From Zygnema circumcarinatum (lineage: Eukaryota; Streptophyta; Zygnematophyceae; Zygnematales; Zygnemataceae), in the NCBI GenBank assembly GCA_037447605.1, contig CM074817.1, positions 1,654,886 to 1,718,885 of the forward strand: a stretch of 64,000 bases of DNA, in the 5' to 3' direction. The translations under genes and the position numbers were made by a program. This document shows positions 49,797 through 64,000 of this stretch, in pieces. Position 1 is the stretch's first letter, and each line of letters opens with the position of its first letter. Under the pieces are notes generated by a model that searched no databases, was not told where the DNA came from, and was given only the letters and a program-made list of their open reading frames with translations.

Positions 49797-51943
49797 TCAT
49801 CTTTCATGGCTTATACTCTGCCTAGGATGGGCGTCATGGCTGACAGGGCTCAGTCTGACATCCATGGGGCTTGGGTCCACGAGCTGGCCTGGATGCTCTG
49901 GAAGGATGAGAGGCGCAGCATGCATGCCCATGTGCATGTCGCACATCCCTGTACCTGTTGCCGCCATGGCTACCTGGGGACTGAGCAGCATGTCGCCAAT
50001 AGTACCTGCAAGCATATTACGATTTGAGAGAAATTGATCATCCTTTTTCTCAGGAGCCTCGATTCTTCAACCCAAGGGATGGCAGCCAGCCTTTCCTAGC
50101 TTGAAGACAAGACCAACTGCCAAGTCACTTTCCATATTGTCGTGTGGAGACTGATGATGAACTACTTCCTTCCATCCACATAGAACCAGCAACTTTCCTT
50201 GCCGTGCCCTGTCGTCAGGGTGAGAAATACATACGTTGGGAGGATAAAACAAATACATAGGATACGGCACATTAAGTCATTCCCCAGAATCCCAACCGGC
50301 ACAAGTTTCAAAAGACCAGCTTCACCTGATGAAGGAAGATGAAGTGTGTTGCTGGTCGGAGACGTGGAAAGTATTGGTCCTGCAGGAGAGTCCAAACGGA
50401 GTGCCCCTCCGGCAGCTTTGCATGCACGGATATGACGATCCAATTCATGCCTGCTCAAACAAAGGCAAAGCCACTTACTAGGCCTTCAGAAACTCTGCGA
50501 AGAGCTGCATCACCCAGGCCATCTTGTTCCAACAGACAAATCCAAAGAAAGAAAAAGAACGTATGTCCGAATGGGGCAAACACCTTCTTGGAAAACGAGA
50601 CTGACAAGCCGAGCAAGCGAACTTAAAGTCTTCCCGACGGTTGTGAGCCAAGCTGTATCGCTTATGATTGCTCATTTTCCCAGCGTCATGAGTCTGAAAG
50701 TCACACGTTTCCCCTGTGACTTTTGGTTGGTTGCACACATAAATTTTCGCAGTCCTATTGTGTACCTGCACAATTTACACCAGAGGACAGCTTACATGCA
50801 GAACTTGACCATCGCAGACAAACATCACCACTCCTGCCATAGGTTTGTGCCAAGACATGAGAACTTGCCTTAGCTGTGTGCTTTTGCAGGTTGTCACGGT
50901 TTTTATATGCTTTGTTACATCCTCGCGTTTTGCATCTAAAACGGTCCTCTTCACCAGGAATCGAAACCATCTCAGTCGATGCAGGTTGAGGTCTATCAGA
51001 TGCTTGCCCAGCTGCTTCAGCAGTTGCCGCTGCTGCCACTACTGCTGCCTCCACAACCTTTTCCTGACTCTGATCCACTCCCAAACAGAGCAACAACATC
51101 AATCTCCACCAGTTGCAAGGAAAGAGGTCAAACTATTCGAACTTCAAGTCTCGTCGACCACTATCCTAAACACTATCGTCTTTACTTTCCTCTAGCCCTT
51201 CTCTACAATAACTTCTCCACTCTTCTGTCAACAAAAAAGACCTTAAGATCGGACTCTCTCCTACTATATTTTCCGCACTACACATTCATCTAGGACCTCC
51301 TCTCCATTCTTGTCTAGTCTCGTACGTGTTTGTCTCCCCAGCGAAGAGACGCCGCTCTCACCAGGACAGTATACATTCTCTTGGGAAAGAAAAGGAAAGT
51401 GAGGAGACTAGATGGCCTGCAACCCCTGCTACAAGCTTCTCCTGCTCGGAGGAAACCAAGTCCCTCCAAACAATCTTCCATTCTCTGCTATATCCCTGGC
51501 GTGCAGCTGATGCCCAGAAAAATTTTGTCAAGGCATGAAGAAACGCACTTGCCTTCTGCGTAAGTGCAGCCCCTGCTTGCATAAGAAGAGCTTCCATCTG
51601 CTTAAGCACCTGCCACCATAACCCATCGATTCCATTACGATGTATGTATTCAAAAAAAGGCCTTCAATCGAATGCAACTTTCCCAGAATCGAGATATAAA
51701 GACGCTCTCCCTTTTTCTTTTCTCTGCAATACTTTGTGTGACCGTTTCACATAAGGTCCACACAAGTTTTTCCAGCTACATTTTATGGCGTCGCCACCGT
51801 GGGATGAATGCCAATCTTACTTTTTCTTTCTTCCCTTTCTCAGCTCAAAAAAGCAAGCAATTGGCTAGAAGAATATGGTTGGGCACCTGAGCTGTTTGAT
51901 TGCGCACTTCTGCCACTGATACATTCGCCATAACCTGCATCAT
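49797..51943 (-). CDS. C2H2-type zinc-finger protein
   Basis: A small probable nuclear protein. Minus-strand exons: about 51887-51943, 51553-51609, 50869 to about 51069, 50584-50765, 50326-50450, 49797-50005; about 277 residues. Joining across 50766-50868 gives a complete C-x4-C-x12-H-x4-H finger (CKTRGCNKAYK, then HTAKVH). Joining across 50451-50583 gives CSACQSRFPRR with HELDRHIRAC, a C-x2-C-x12-H-x4-C finger. A less regular Cys/His segment (IYVCNQ, GETCDF, HKRYSLAH) lies between. Two introns have GC donors (GCAAGT after AAG at 51552 and 50868); the finger restored across the second is good support. The C-terminal exon is Met/Pro-rich. The start and the third-exon acceptor are uncertain, and no specific family is recognised. 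Confidence 0.6.
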
Positions 51944-53955
51944 AGTCAACTGACACAAGTCAGTAGTGCAATGTAGATGTTCAGCGACCAGGGAGAACTT
52001 CAATTTTGCTCGTGTGACAATGCAGGACCAGAACAAAGAAGGCATTTACATTCGATTTCAAGCAGAAGGGTGTGCAATCCCAATCCAAATAGAACAATTT
52101 TATGAATTGAGCAAACGACATCAAGTCTAGCAATGTGAAGAACGATTCTCACCCCTGGGTCCAAGCACAAACAACCTGACACAAGAACGAAACCGCCTGC
52201 AGAAACTCTGTCCTCACCCCGCAGTGTCCTGCTTAAACACGACAGGAAAATCACAGGAAGAAAATACAAGAGCCTCATTAAGGAAACGCAATTGCAAAGT
52301 TGACGCCTACTGAAGCCATTAATCAGAAGGACACAGCAAATTGCTCTATAACAGAAACTAAGCAAGAACTTTTATTTTGTTCCTTCCAACGCAACCGACA
52401 AAACCCCAGTGTCTCCAGCAAGCAGTATGCTGTTACATTTACCTGCCTTCCGACCCCTCCAGATGGGCTGCACCTAGGAAATCCATGCCACCTGCTATTA
52501 AGTCTGGCTGAAAAATGCAACAAGAGGGAAGCTAAATCCACCGCGCAGATCCTTCACTATTGCGTAACTGAAAGTATGCACTGGAAGGCTCCTTTCTGCA
52601 CTCTTCAAGAGTGGGATGGATGTGGCGATCGGAAGTCTGTGATAACAAGGATAATGAAGCCCTGCAATCCCATGAAAGCAGGTACGAAGAGAATGGGACA
52701 TAAGTGAGCATGTCGTGAAGCAGGACCAGCAATGCTGTACTGCTCCCCGCTTTCCAGCAAGGCCTCCTCCTCTCCCTTTCTGCACCTCCCTCTCCTCCTC
52801 TCCCCTCCCCTCCCCTGCCCCCCTTTCTCCCCTGTCAACCCTAACCCTAAACCTGTTCCTGCATGGCTCACACAGGGAGAGGCCGCACGCTGTCCATGGC
52901 GCCCGTTCCGCCCCGCCCGTCCCCGCCAGCGCCACCGTCCGTACAGCCCGCGGTCCCCCCATGACGACCGAGGACTCCGTTCGCCCGCCGACGGCCCAAA
53001 CGGTCGCCTGTGACTGCGTGGCGTCACGTCACGTCACGCTCATGTGCTGGCCGCGCTTTTGTAAACAACAAGCATTCCAGAAGGAATGGGAATGGGAATG
53101 GGCGTAGAAAGACTGCACTTCTCATCTAGCGCAGCGTCGAAGGACAAGGCGTGGAAACAAAATGCCTGGAGCCAACGTACTGAATCCAAAACACACATTG
53201 GTTGCCAACTCTTACCAAGTTTGAATGCAGCAGTCTAGTGTGCCAACAACTTTTCTTTTTTTTCTTTTTTTTCTTCTTCTTCTTCTTCTTCTTTTCTTCT
53301 TCTTTTTTCTACTTTATGCTTATAACCTAAAAGTTCCATATAGATTTTCTCAGAGTCTTTTACACTGGCTGCTGGAATCTTCTCTAGATATCCGTTGATG
53401 GAGGCATAAAGGACAGCTATCTGTTGCGGAAATAAAGGGATACCTTTGACTTTTCTGGCTTTAAGTATTTGGGCATCCCAAGGCTAGGCGCGATAGGTGT
53501 GTATCTGGCTTAAAAAATATGCCAAACCTGTCTAACTTAACCTTGAAGCTCAGAAAATTCAACTGCGGGCAGCGGGCAAGCGAGCACCGACCGAAACATT
53601 TGCAGCGGGCAGCCAACGACGAACGCATCTGAGCCGTCCGTCGAGCGATGCGGAGAGTCCGTACAGCTATTTCGGGCGAGCGGGAACATTTTTTCCTGCC
53701 CGAACTTGGCGGACGAAAACGAAACGGCGCAATTTCGAAGCTGCGCACGTTTTGACGCTCTCGCGAGGGAGCCCTCCGACCGTACGGACGGGCCCGCCCG
53801 CGGGCTGCTGACGTGGCGCTGAAAAGCGATCTCGGTCGCGCACTGTGTCCGACGCGGCACCATCGACCGCTGCGATGCCGTCAAGTGCCCAGAGGATTCA
53901 TTGCGATTTGCCGCGTCCTGGCGCAGCGCGAGTGACGGGGCGGCGGGCGGGCGCG
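51944..53955. other. Upstream region of the zinc-finger gene
   Basis: There is no supportable gene. A CT-rich tract lies at 52745-52835 and a short telomere-like motif (CAACCCTAACCCTAAACCTG) at 52838-52857. ACGT repeats (GTCACGTCACGTCACG) lie near 53024-53039. A TTC microsatellite runs from about 53250 to 53310. The GC-rich block 53560-53950 has the look of a promoter or CpG-rich region next to the satellite, but its gene could not be identified. Confidence 0.4.
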
Positions 53956-54287
53956 GTCAACAGCTCTGAGGGAGGGGCTGAGAGGGGAGGGGGAGGGGGA
54001 GGGGGAGGGGGAGGGGGAGGGGGAGGGGGAGGGGGAGGGGGAGGGGGAGGGGGAGGGGGAGGGGGAGGGGAGGGGAGGGAGGGGAGGGGAGGGGAGGGGA
54101 GGGGAGGGGGAGGAGGGGAGGGGGAGGGGGAGGGGGAGGGGAGGGGAGGGAGGAGGGAGGGAGGGGAGGGGGAGGGGGAGGGGGAGGGGGAGGGGGAGGG
54201 GGAGGGGGAGGGGGAGGGGGAGGGGGAGGGGGAGGGGGGAGGGGGAGGGGGGAGGGGGAGGGGGAGGGGAGGGGAGGGAGAGAGAAA
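53956..54287. repeat. GGGGGA satellite array
   Basis: About 330 bp of almost uninterrupted GGGGGA and GGGGA units, with a slightly mixed stretch at 54069-54165. The G-rich strand is the plus strand, the same strand as in the telomere-like array that follows. It creates poly-glycine and poly-proline frames that are not genes. Confidence 0.95.
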
Positions 54288-54431
54288 GACGCGGCCTTGA
54301 GCGCAGAGGGAGATGGGCTGGTCGTGTCTTCGGCGGGGTGGAGGGGCCTATTAGCAGCCCTGGTTTGACACCGCACTGCCATTGTAGAGGCGGTCGGTTT
54401 CATCGCGTTCCTCGCTGATGTCGCGCTGCTG

Positions 54432-54905
54432 GGTGTAGGGTGTAGGGTGTAGGGTGTAGGGTGTAGGGTGTAGGGTGTAGGGTGTAGGGTGTAGGGTGTA
54501 GGGTGTAGGGTGTAGGGTGTAGGGTGTAGGGTGTAGGGTGTAGGGTGTAGGGTGTAGGGTGTAGGGTGTAGGGTGTAGGGTGTAGGGTCTAGGGTCTAGG
54601 GTCTAGGGTCTAGGGTCTAGGGTCTAGGGTCTAGGGTCTAGGGTCTAGGGTCTAGGGTCTAGGGTCTAGGGTCTAGGGTCTAGGGTCTAGGGTCTAGGGT
54701 CTAGGGTCTAGGGTCTAGGGTCTAGGGTCTAGGGTCTAGGGTCCAGGGTCCAGGTCCAGGGTCCAGGTCCAGGGTCCAGGGTCTAGGTCTAGGGTCTAGG
54801 GTCTAGGGTCTAGGGTCTAGGGTCTAGGGTCTAGGGTCTAGGGTCTAGGGTCTAGGGTCTAGGGTCTAGGGTCTAGGGTCTAGGGTCTAGGGTCTAAGGT
54901 GTAGG
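54432..54905. repeat. Interstitial telomere-like 7-mer array, TGTAGGG then TCTAGGG
   Basis: From 54433 to about 54588 there are about 22 tandem copies of TGTAGGG. At that point the unit switches to TCTAGGG for about 23 copies, passes through TCCAGGG variants with some 6-mers (about 54740-54785), and returns to TCTAGGG for about 16 copies. Both differ by one base from the plant telomere unit TTTAGGG. Arrays are nearly error-free inside each block, so they were homogenised by recent slippage or amplification. Confidence 0.95.
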
Positions 54906-55745
54906 GTTTACAAGTCAGGGTTCAAGGATGAGGGATTGGGGATGAGGGGTTTGCGGACTTTGGGCTCAGGCTTTAGGGTTAAGCGCTCAGGGTTCAGGGT
55001 TCAGGGTTCAAGGTTCAAGGTTTTGGTTGAAGGGTTTAGGGTTTGTAGGACTTAGGGTTCATGGTGTACGGTTTGGGGTGTGGGATTTTGCGTTCAGTTG
55101 TCAGGGCTCCTCAGGGTTCAAGGACTAGAGATTAGGGATTAGGGTTTATGGTTTATAATTTTGTGGGTTCAAAGTATAGGGTTAGGGGGGGTAGGGTTTT
55201 GGGGGGTTCAGGTTTTAGGTTTTAAAAAGCGTTCAGGCTTCAGGGTTGAGGGTTCAAGGTTCAGAGTTCAGGGTTCAGTGTTCATCGTTTAGAAGTCAGG
55301 GTTCAGGGTTCAGGTTCTAGGATTAGGGTTCAGTGTTGGGGGGGGGCTGAAGGTTGAGGATTGAAGTTGTAGGGTTTGGTTAGCGTTTAGGATTCAAGGG
55401 GCTAGGGCTCAGGGTCCAGGGTTTGGGGTTCAGGGTAGGGTTTTAGGTGTAGGGGTCAGGGTTCAGGTTTCAAGAGATCAGGGTTTAGGGATTAGGGATA
55501 AGGTTCAGGGCTTCTGGGAGTTCAAGGTTTCTTTTAGGGTTAAACGTTCATGGTTTTAAGGTTCAGGGTTTAGGGGGGTTGAGGGTTGAGCTTTCAAGGT
55601 TTAGGCTTTAGAGTACAGTTTAGGTCTCTCAGGATTTGAAGGCTGAGGATGTAGCTCTTAGGGTTCAGGGTGTAAGGATGAAGGATTAGGGCACAGGGTT
55701 CAGGGTCTGAAGGTTCAAGGTTTAGGGGGTTCAGGTTTTTTTCAT
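54906..55745. repeat. Degenerate telomere-like tract
   Basis: A further 840 bp on the same strand consist of diverged TTCAGGG, TTTAGGG, TTAGGG and GTAGGG units with irregular spacing. The decay increases away from the clean 7-mer array. It looks like an older part of the same array, and no gene is present. The next 600 bp (55746-56349) hold no repeat and contain the upstream region of the GH9 gene. Confidence 0.85.
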
Positions 55746-56349
55746 AATATATTTTTTCACTGGCCTATAGTTTGCGAGAGACCTCGGCCCAGGCTTAAAC
55801 TTATCCAACCCTAAAGTGAGAGAAAAGATTAAGGGTTTGGAGTTCAGAATTCAGAGTGCCATGTCATGCGTAAATGCCATGTGATGGCAGATGATGATAT
55901 TTGAGAACATGCATTGATGTTTATCGCCATTGTAATGCATGCGATAATGGCACAGCGGACAATAACAAAGCTTCAAAGTTTCAAACCATCTCCAAGGGGC
56001 TAGAAGAGCAAGTCGGAGCAACAGCCAGGTTGTAAGACAAACCGAAGACCAGGCAAAACCACAACAAAAAAAATTCATTCCTTTTTAAGGGTTCCGAGCA
56101 ACAGATTTATATATACAGCACAGCAGCTGCTCTGAGTGCTCTCTCTCCTCCTCTCTCTGCTCGACCAATCGAATCGAATCGAATCCGAATCCGAAATCGC
56201 GAATTGTTTGATGGATCGCATAAAGTCACATTGTGGGGAGCTCGATAAAGTAAGCCTGACATTAGAGAGGTCCCGCTCGAGGCTGGGCAGGCAGGGGACG
56301 GTGGTCAGTGCGCAAGGGCCGTCAGATTTAGGGTTTCCTCACGGAGGCC

Positions 56350-61042
<4,693 letters not shown>

Positions 61043-61800
61043 CGGAATATGACAAGTCTGCTAGCATTCATTACTGCGTTCCGAGAAAGCACTCGTTAAC
61101 AAATGAATGAAAGTTGGAAAGGCTTGATTCAAATACTTTAGTGAGGAGAACTTCAACTTTTTGCAAGAAGAGACTGCTTCTTGGTATACTGAAACGGAAC
61201 TGAAGGTGGTGGGGGGTTGCGAGGGCGCGGGATTAAGTCTTCAGATCTGGGGTTTCTGGGTTTGTATGGGTGTTTCGGATGTGGTCTTTCTTCAATGTCT
61301 CCGCTTTTGGTCTTGTTGGACTGGGTTCTTTTTGGTGTTTCCTAAAAAAAATAAAAAATCTGAAAGGTTACATTTACTTTCGTCTAGAAAAGGCAGAGAA
61401 TGTCCTTCTACACAGTTAGTCGCACACATTCAGAAACAAAACATTTCATTTCGATTGAACTTATCAAAAACGTATGTTATGTTCAAATGCTAATTATTGT
61501 TCTCAGTAAACAAACCCACATTGGCTGACAGGTGATGCCAAATAAGGGGACCGAAAGAGGCAACTCAAATGCCCTACAGCTATGTGAATCTATTGTTGAG
61601 TTCCACCGCTACTAGCTATGGATCACTGCTCCCTGAACCAATCCATCGAAACAAAGCGTTAGGGCCCAGCTTCCTCCTATACAATGCGGGGCCAATCCGC
61701 CGCCCTTCGCAGCCGAACTTCACCTGTCTGCATAACTGGGACTTGTGGCGCCGCATTCTATTGAGCTAAAAGGGGGAACTTATGTACATGGGCTTTCCGG
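61043..61800. other. Convergent intergenic region, GH9 and HtrA-like protease
   Basis: No gene is seen. The two genes end facing each other 758 bp apart, so this holds both 3' untranslated regions. There is no repeat of note. Confidence 0.5.
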
Positions 61801-63765
61801 CTACAAGTCGGGGCTCGCTTCTTCTGTCACTACCTTGAGCACCACAGTCTTCTCTGAGGCACGCTTCACCATTACTTCGAACTCTTCACCCACTCTGTCG
61901 CCCAAAATGTCAAAGATCTGCATCCAACGTGGCATTGAGTAATGTTATATTCCTTCTACTTCGCCCTTTTCACATGAACTTGACTACTATTGTTTCTGAC
62001 ACTGTATTTCCACACACATCCTCTCTACACGTCAAAGGGTTCCCTGGGCTTTATCTCTTTACAGAATCAATGCCCCAGCAACAGTCAAAGGTTTCAATGC
62101 TGCACCTGCCGAGTGGAGGTCACAGGCTCGCCTCCAAACTGCACTACCACATCGCCTGCTTCCATACCCGCACGTGCTGCAGGGGACCCGGGGACAACCT
62201 GCGAAGGAAACAGCAAAAAGTGAGATGACAAACTACATCTTTATGGCCTGCTTTGGCTAGGAATGAAACGGAGAGAGAAGGTCAGGACGAAGTAGAGCAT
62301 ACCTGTAGAACGAGCACACCCGCCGAAACATTAGGAAAGGAAGGGTCCCTCTCGCGCAGATGTGGCACGATAACATTGTTGAGCTCTAACATTCGCATGC
62401 CTACAAAAGGTCGAACCACTCGTCTGCATGTTCCAACAGCAAGTTTTTTTATCACGGTTAAGCATTGGTGATATCGTAATTAATGAAAGCTTGGAATCAC
62501 AAGATTCCAACGTCAGCTGTTGAGCAAAGATGTAAAGATTTTTCTTAGAAAGCCTGGTCTTACTGAGTAGCAAATTGTGAACCTTAATAGGCAATACGTG
62601 TGCTTCTAACAAGCCACAGACTGTTCCAGTGTGTACTAATCCTAAATGTTTTTCTCGCAAGTTTCAAATCCTTACCCGTGCTTGGCAAGCTGCTCAATGA
62701 CTTTCACAGCTGTGTCGATTGGTATGGCGAATCCGACCCCATCCGCTGCCACCGCTTTCATGCAATTGATGCCCACAACTTCGCCATCAAGATTCACCAG
62801 AGGGCCCCCCGAGTTGCCCTGAAAGAAGCAGCATAAGGTTGGGACAAAGTGTCAATTCCAACCAACGATCTTAAGGAGGGACCTTTCACGCCTTGTTTTC
62901 GAATTTTGCTGTTTCAATTATATCCTCTGATAGGAACAATGACTCCAATTCTACGATTTGGTGTTCGGAAAACACGTGCGGATGCTGTGGTGGGCTTCAT
63001 GTTCTATGCCGTCCCATGTTGACGGAACCTTCTACTTTTAAGAAATCGAACTGAGGGCAAACAAGACACACGTAGTCAAAATTCCCCTCCTCCCTCTCTC
63101 CCCCTCTCCCCCACTACCCCCCCTCCCCCTCTCTCCCTCACCCCCCCCCCCCCCTCGTCCCCCTCCCTTCTCACACCTCCCCCTCCCCCTCCCACCCGTC
63201 AGCCTCCCCCTCCCCCATCCCCCCTCTCTCTCTCTCTCTCTCGTACTCTCTCTCTCCCCTCCCTCATTCCAAGCACCCTCCATTTTGTTTACTGCGGTGA
63301 GTGGAATCCAAAGACTAGCACATTCACGTTATGTGGCCACACGTAACATTACGGAAGTTAGGTGAAACGTGGATTTGCTGAGAAGTCAAGCAGGGTAAGG
63401 GTGCTATGCATGTGCGGAAGTTCTATCTGCGTCTCGCTGTTAGAACAAGGTTTATGCTATTGTGGATAACTAACTGGGATATCATCAGTTTTAGTTTCTG
63501 CATGCGGGGGCCTACCTGGTTGGCTAGTAGGGCCTACCTGGTTGATAGCTGCAAATACAAACCAAGGAAAAACACTGATTAATACTTATGCTACTGAATT
63601 ATGTTAGTGACGATTTGAATTATTATACTTGATTTACGCCACTGGCGGGGGGAGGGAGGAAGGGGGGGGGGGGGGGTCGACCTGCATCCGTTTGCAAATA
63701 ATCATTTCGTGCTCCTCGTATACCAAGTTCGCTGCTCTTCCGATCAACACAACTGCTCACCTTCC
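61801..63765 (-). CDS. HtrA/DegP-type serine protease, C-terminal part
   Basis: A trypsin-fold protease with PDZ domain used in protein quality control, similar to plant Deg14/HtrA2-type enzymes. Minus-strand exons seen: 63682-63765, 63538-63548 (11 nt), 62676-62818, 62303-62423, 62106-62198, 61801-61917, with matching phases. They read [25 protein letters not shown] joined to AINQ by the microexon, then the catalytic serine motif [44 protein letters not shown], and a PDZ domain from [19 protein letters not shown] to the stop. The catalytic His and Asp and any targeting peptide lie right of the window. The mitochondrial or plastid location is therefore unknown. Confidence 0.9.
63084..63245. 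repeat. CT-rich low-complexity tract in an intron of the HtrA-like gene
   Basis: CCCTCC, CTCTCC and CTCTCTCT runs fill most of 63084-63245, inside the intron 62819-63537. On the minus strand this is a purine tract. A G-run (63662-63676) sits just downstream, at the donor side of the previous exon. Confidence 0.85.
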
Positions 63766-64000
63766 CTCACCCACTACCAAAATGTAAGGAAAAGTAACTA
63801 CGAGACATAACAGATGCATCGACAGCAAAATTCTAAATGCAAGTTTTCAAATACTTCTCAAACGCTGTATATATCTCTAAAGACCGCTTCTTCCATAATG
63901 TCAGAACCTTCATACGACTTGTACGACTTGTTCGTACGACTTGTACGAACTCGCGTGTTCAAAAACATTCTCTGCCAAAAGTAATTGTGTTTCGTTCGCC
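63766..64000. other. Window end, upstream intron of the HtrA-like gene
   Basis: No further exon could be recognised here. Four ACTTGTACG-type units (CGACTTGTACGACTTGTTCG and following) lie at 63915-63951. The rest of the protease gene is expected beyond the right edge. Confidence 0.45.

Noticed and set aside
53845-54403. Poly-glycine and poly-proline frames
   Set aside because: Translations of the GGGGGA satellite; no start context, no domain, no codon bias.
54432-54905. CRISPR-like array
   Set aside because: The units are contiguous 7-mers without spacers and the genome is clearly eukaryotic.

Overview
This is nuclear DNA from a green-lineage eukaryote. Every convincing gene is split by short introns, mostly GT-AG, with pyrimidine-rich tracts. 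The gene set is plant-like: a SIZ1-type SUMO ligase with SAP, PHD, PINIT and SP-RING parts, a plastid glycerol-3-phosphate acyltransferase, a CASTOR/POLLUX channel, a CYP72-clan P450, a membrane-anchored GH9 glucanase and GT14 glycosyltransferases. A transferrin-like secreted protein is known from algae and animals but is not a usual seed-plant gene, so I favour a streptophyte alga or an early-diverging land plant. That placement is inference. All exon models were read by eye from splice sites, reading phase and family motifs.

Layout. 1-7200: two GT14 glycosyltransferase copies in tandem. Copy 1 is cut by the window edge. They are separated by a nest of DNA transposon relics (944-4002) that includes a palindrome, two 277-bp inverted-repeat elements and a clean hAT-type element. 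8033-12521: SLC13-type carboxylate transporter (+). 13273-15725: cytochrome P450 (-). 16777-20886: class I aminotransferase (+). 23599-28059: SIZ1-type ligase (-). 30193-33264: plastid GPAT (-), divergent from a RuvB-like 1 helicase (+, 33657-37862). 38288-44243: CASTOR/POLLUX channel (-). 45657-47949: transferrin-like protein (+). 49797-51943: C2H2 zinc-finger protein (-, weaker model). 53956-55745: about 1.8 kb of G-rich satellite and telomere-like 7-mer arrays. 56350-61042: GH9 endoglucanase (+). 61801-63765: C-terminal part of an HtrA/DegP protease (-) that runs off the right edge.

The genes do not form a cluster with one function. They look like ordinary neighbouring loci: wall carbohydrate (GT14, GH9), lipid synthesis in plastids (GPAT), metabolite transport and amino-acid metabolism (SLC13, aminotransferase, P450), nuclear regulation (SIZ1, RuvB-like 1, zinc finger), nuclear-envelope ion flux (CASTOR type), protein quality control (HtrA) and possible extracellular iron handling (transferrin-like). 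The most unusual items are the transferrin-like protein with changed ligand positions, the interstitial telomere-like array with a sharp switch between two 7-mer variants, the nested palindromic transposon block, several GC-AG introns and an 11-nt microexon with a duplicated donor site. I found no rRNA, tRNA or CRISPR array that I could support.
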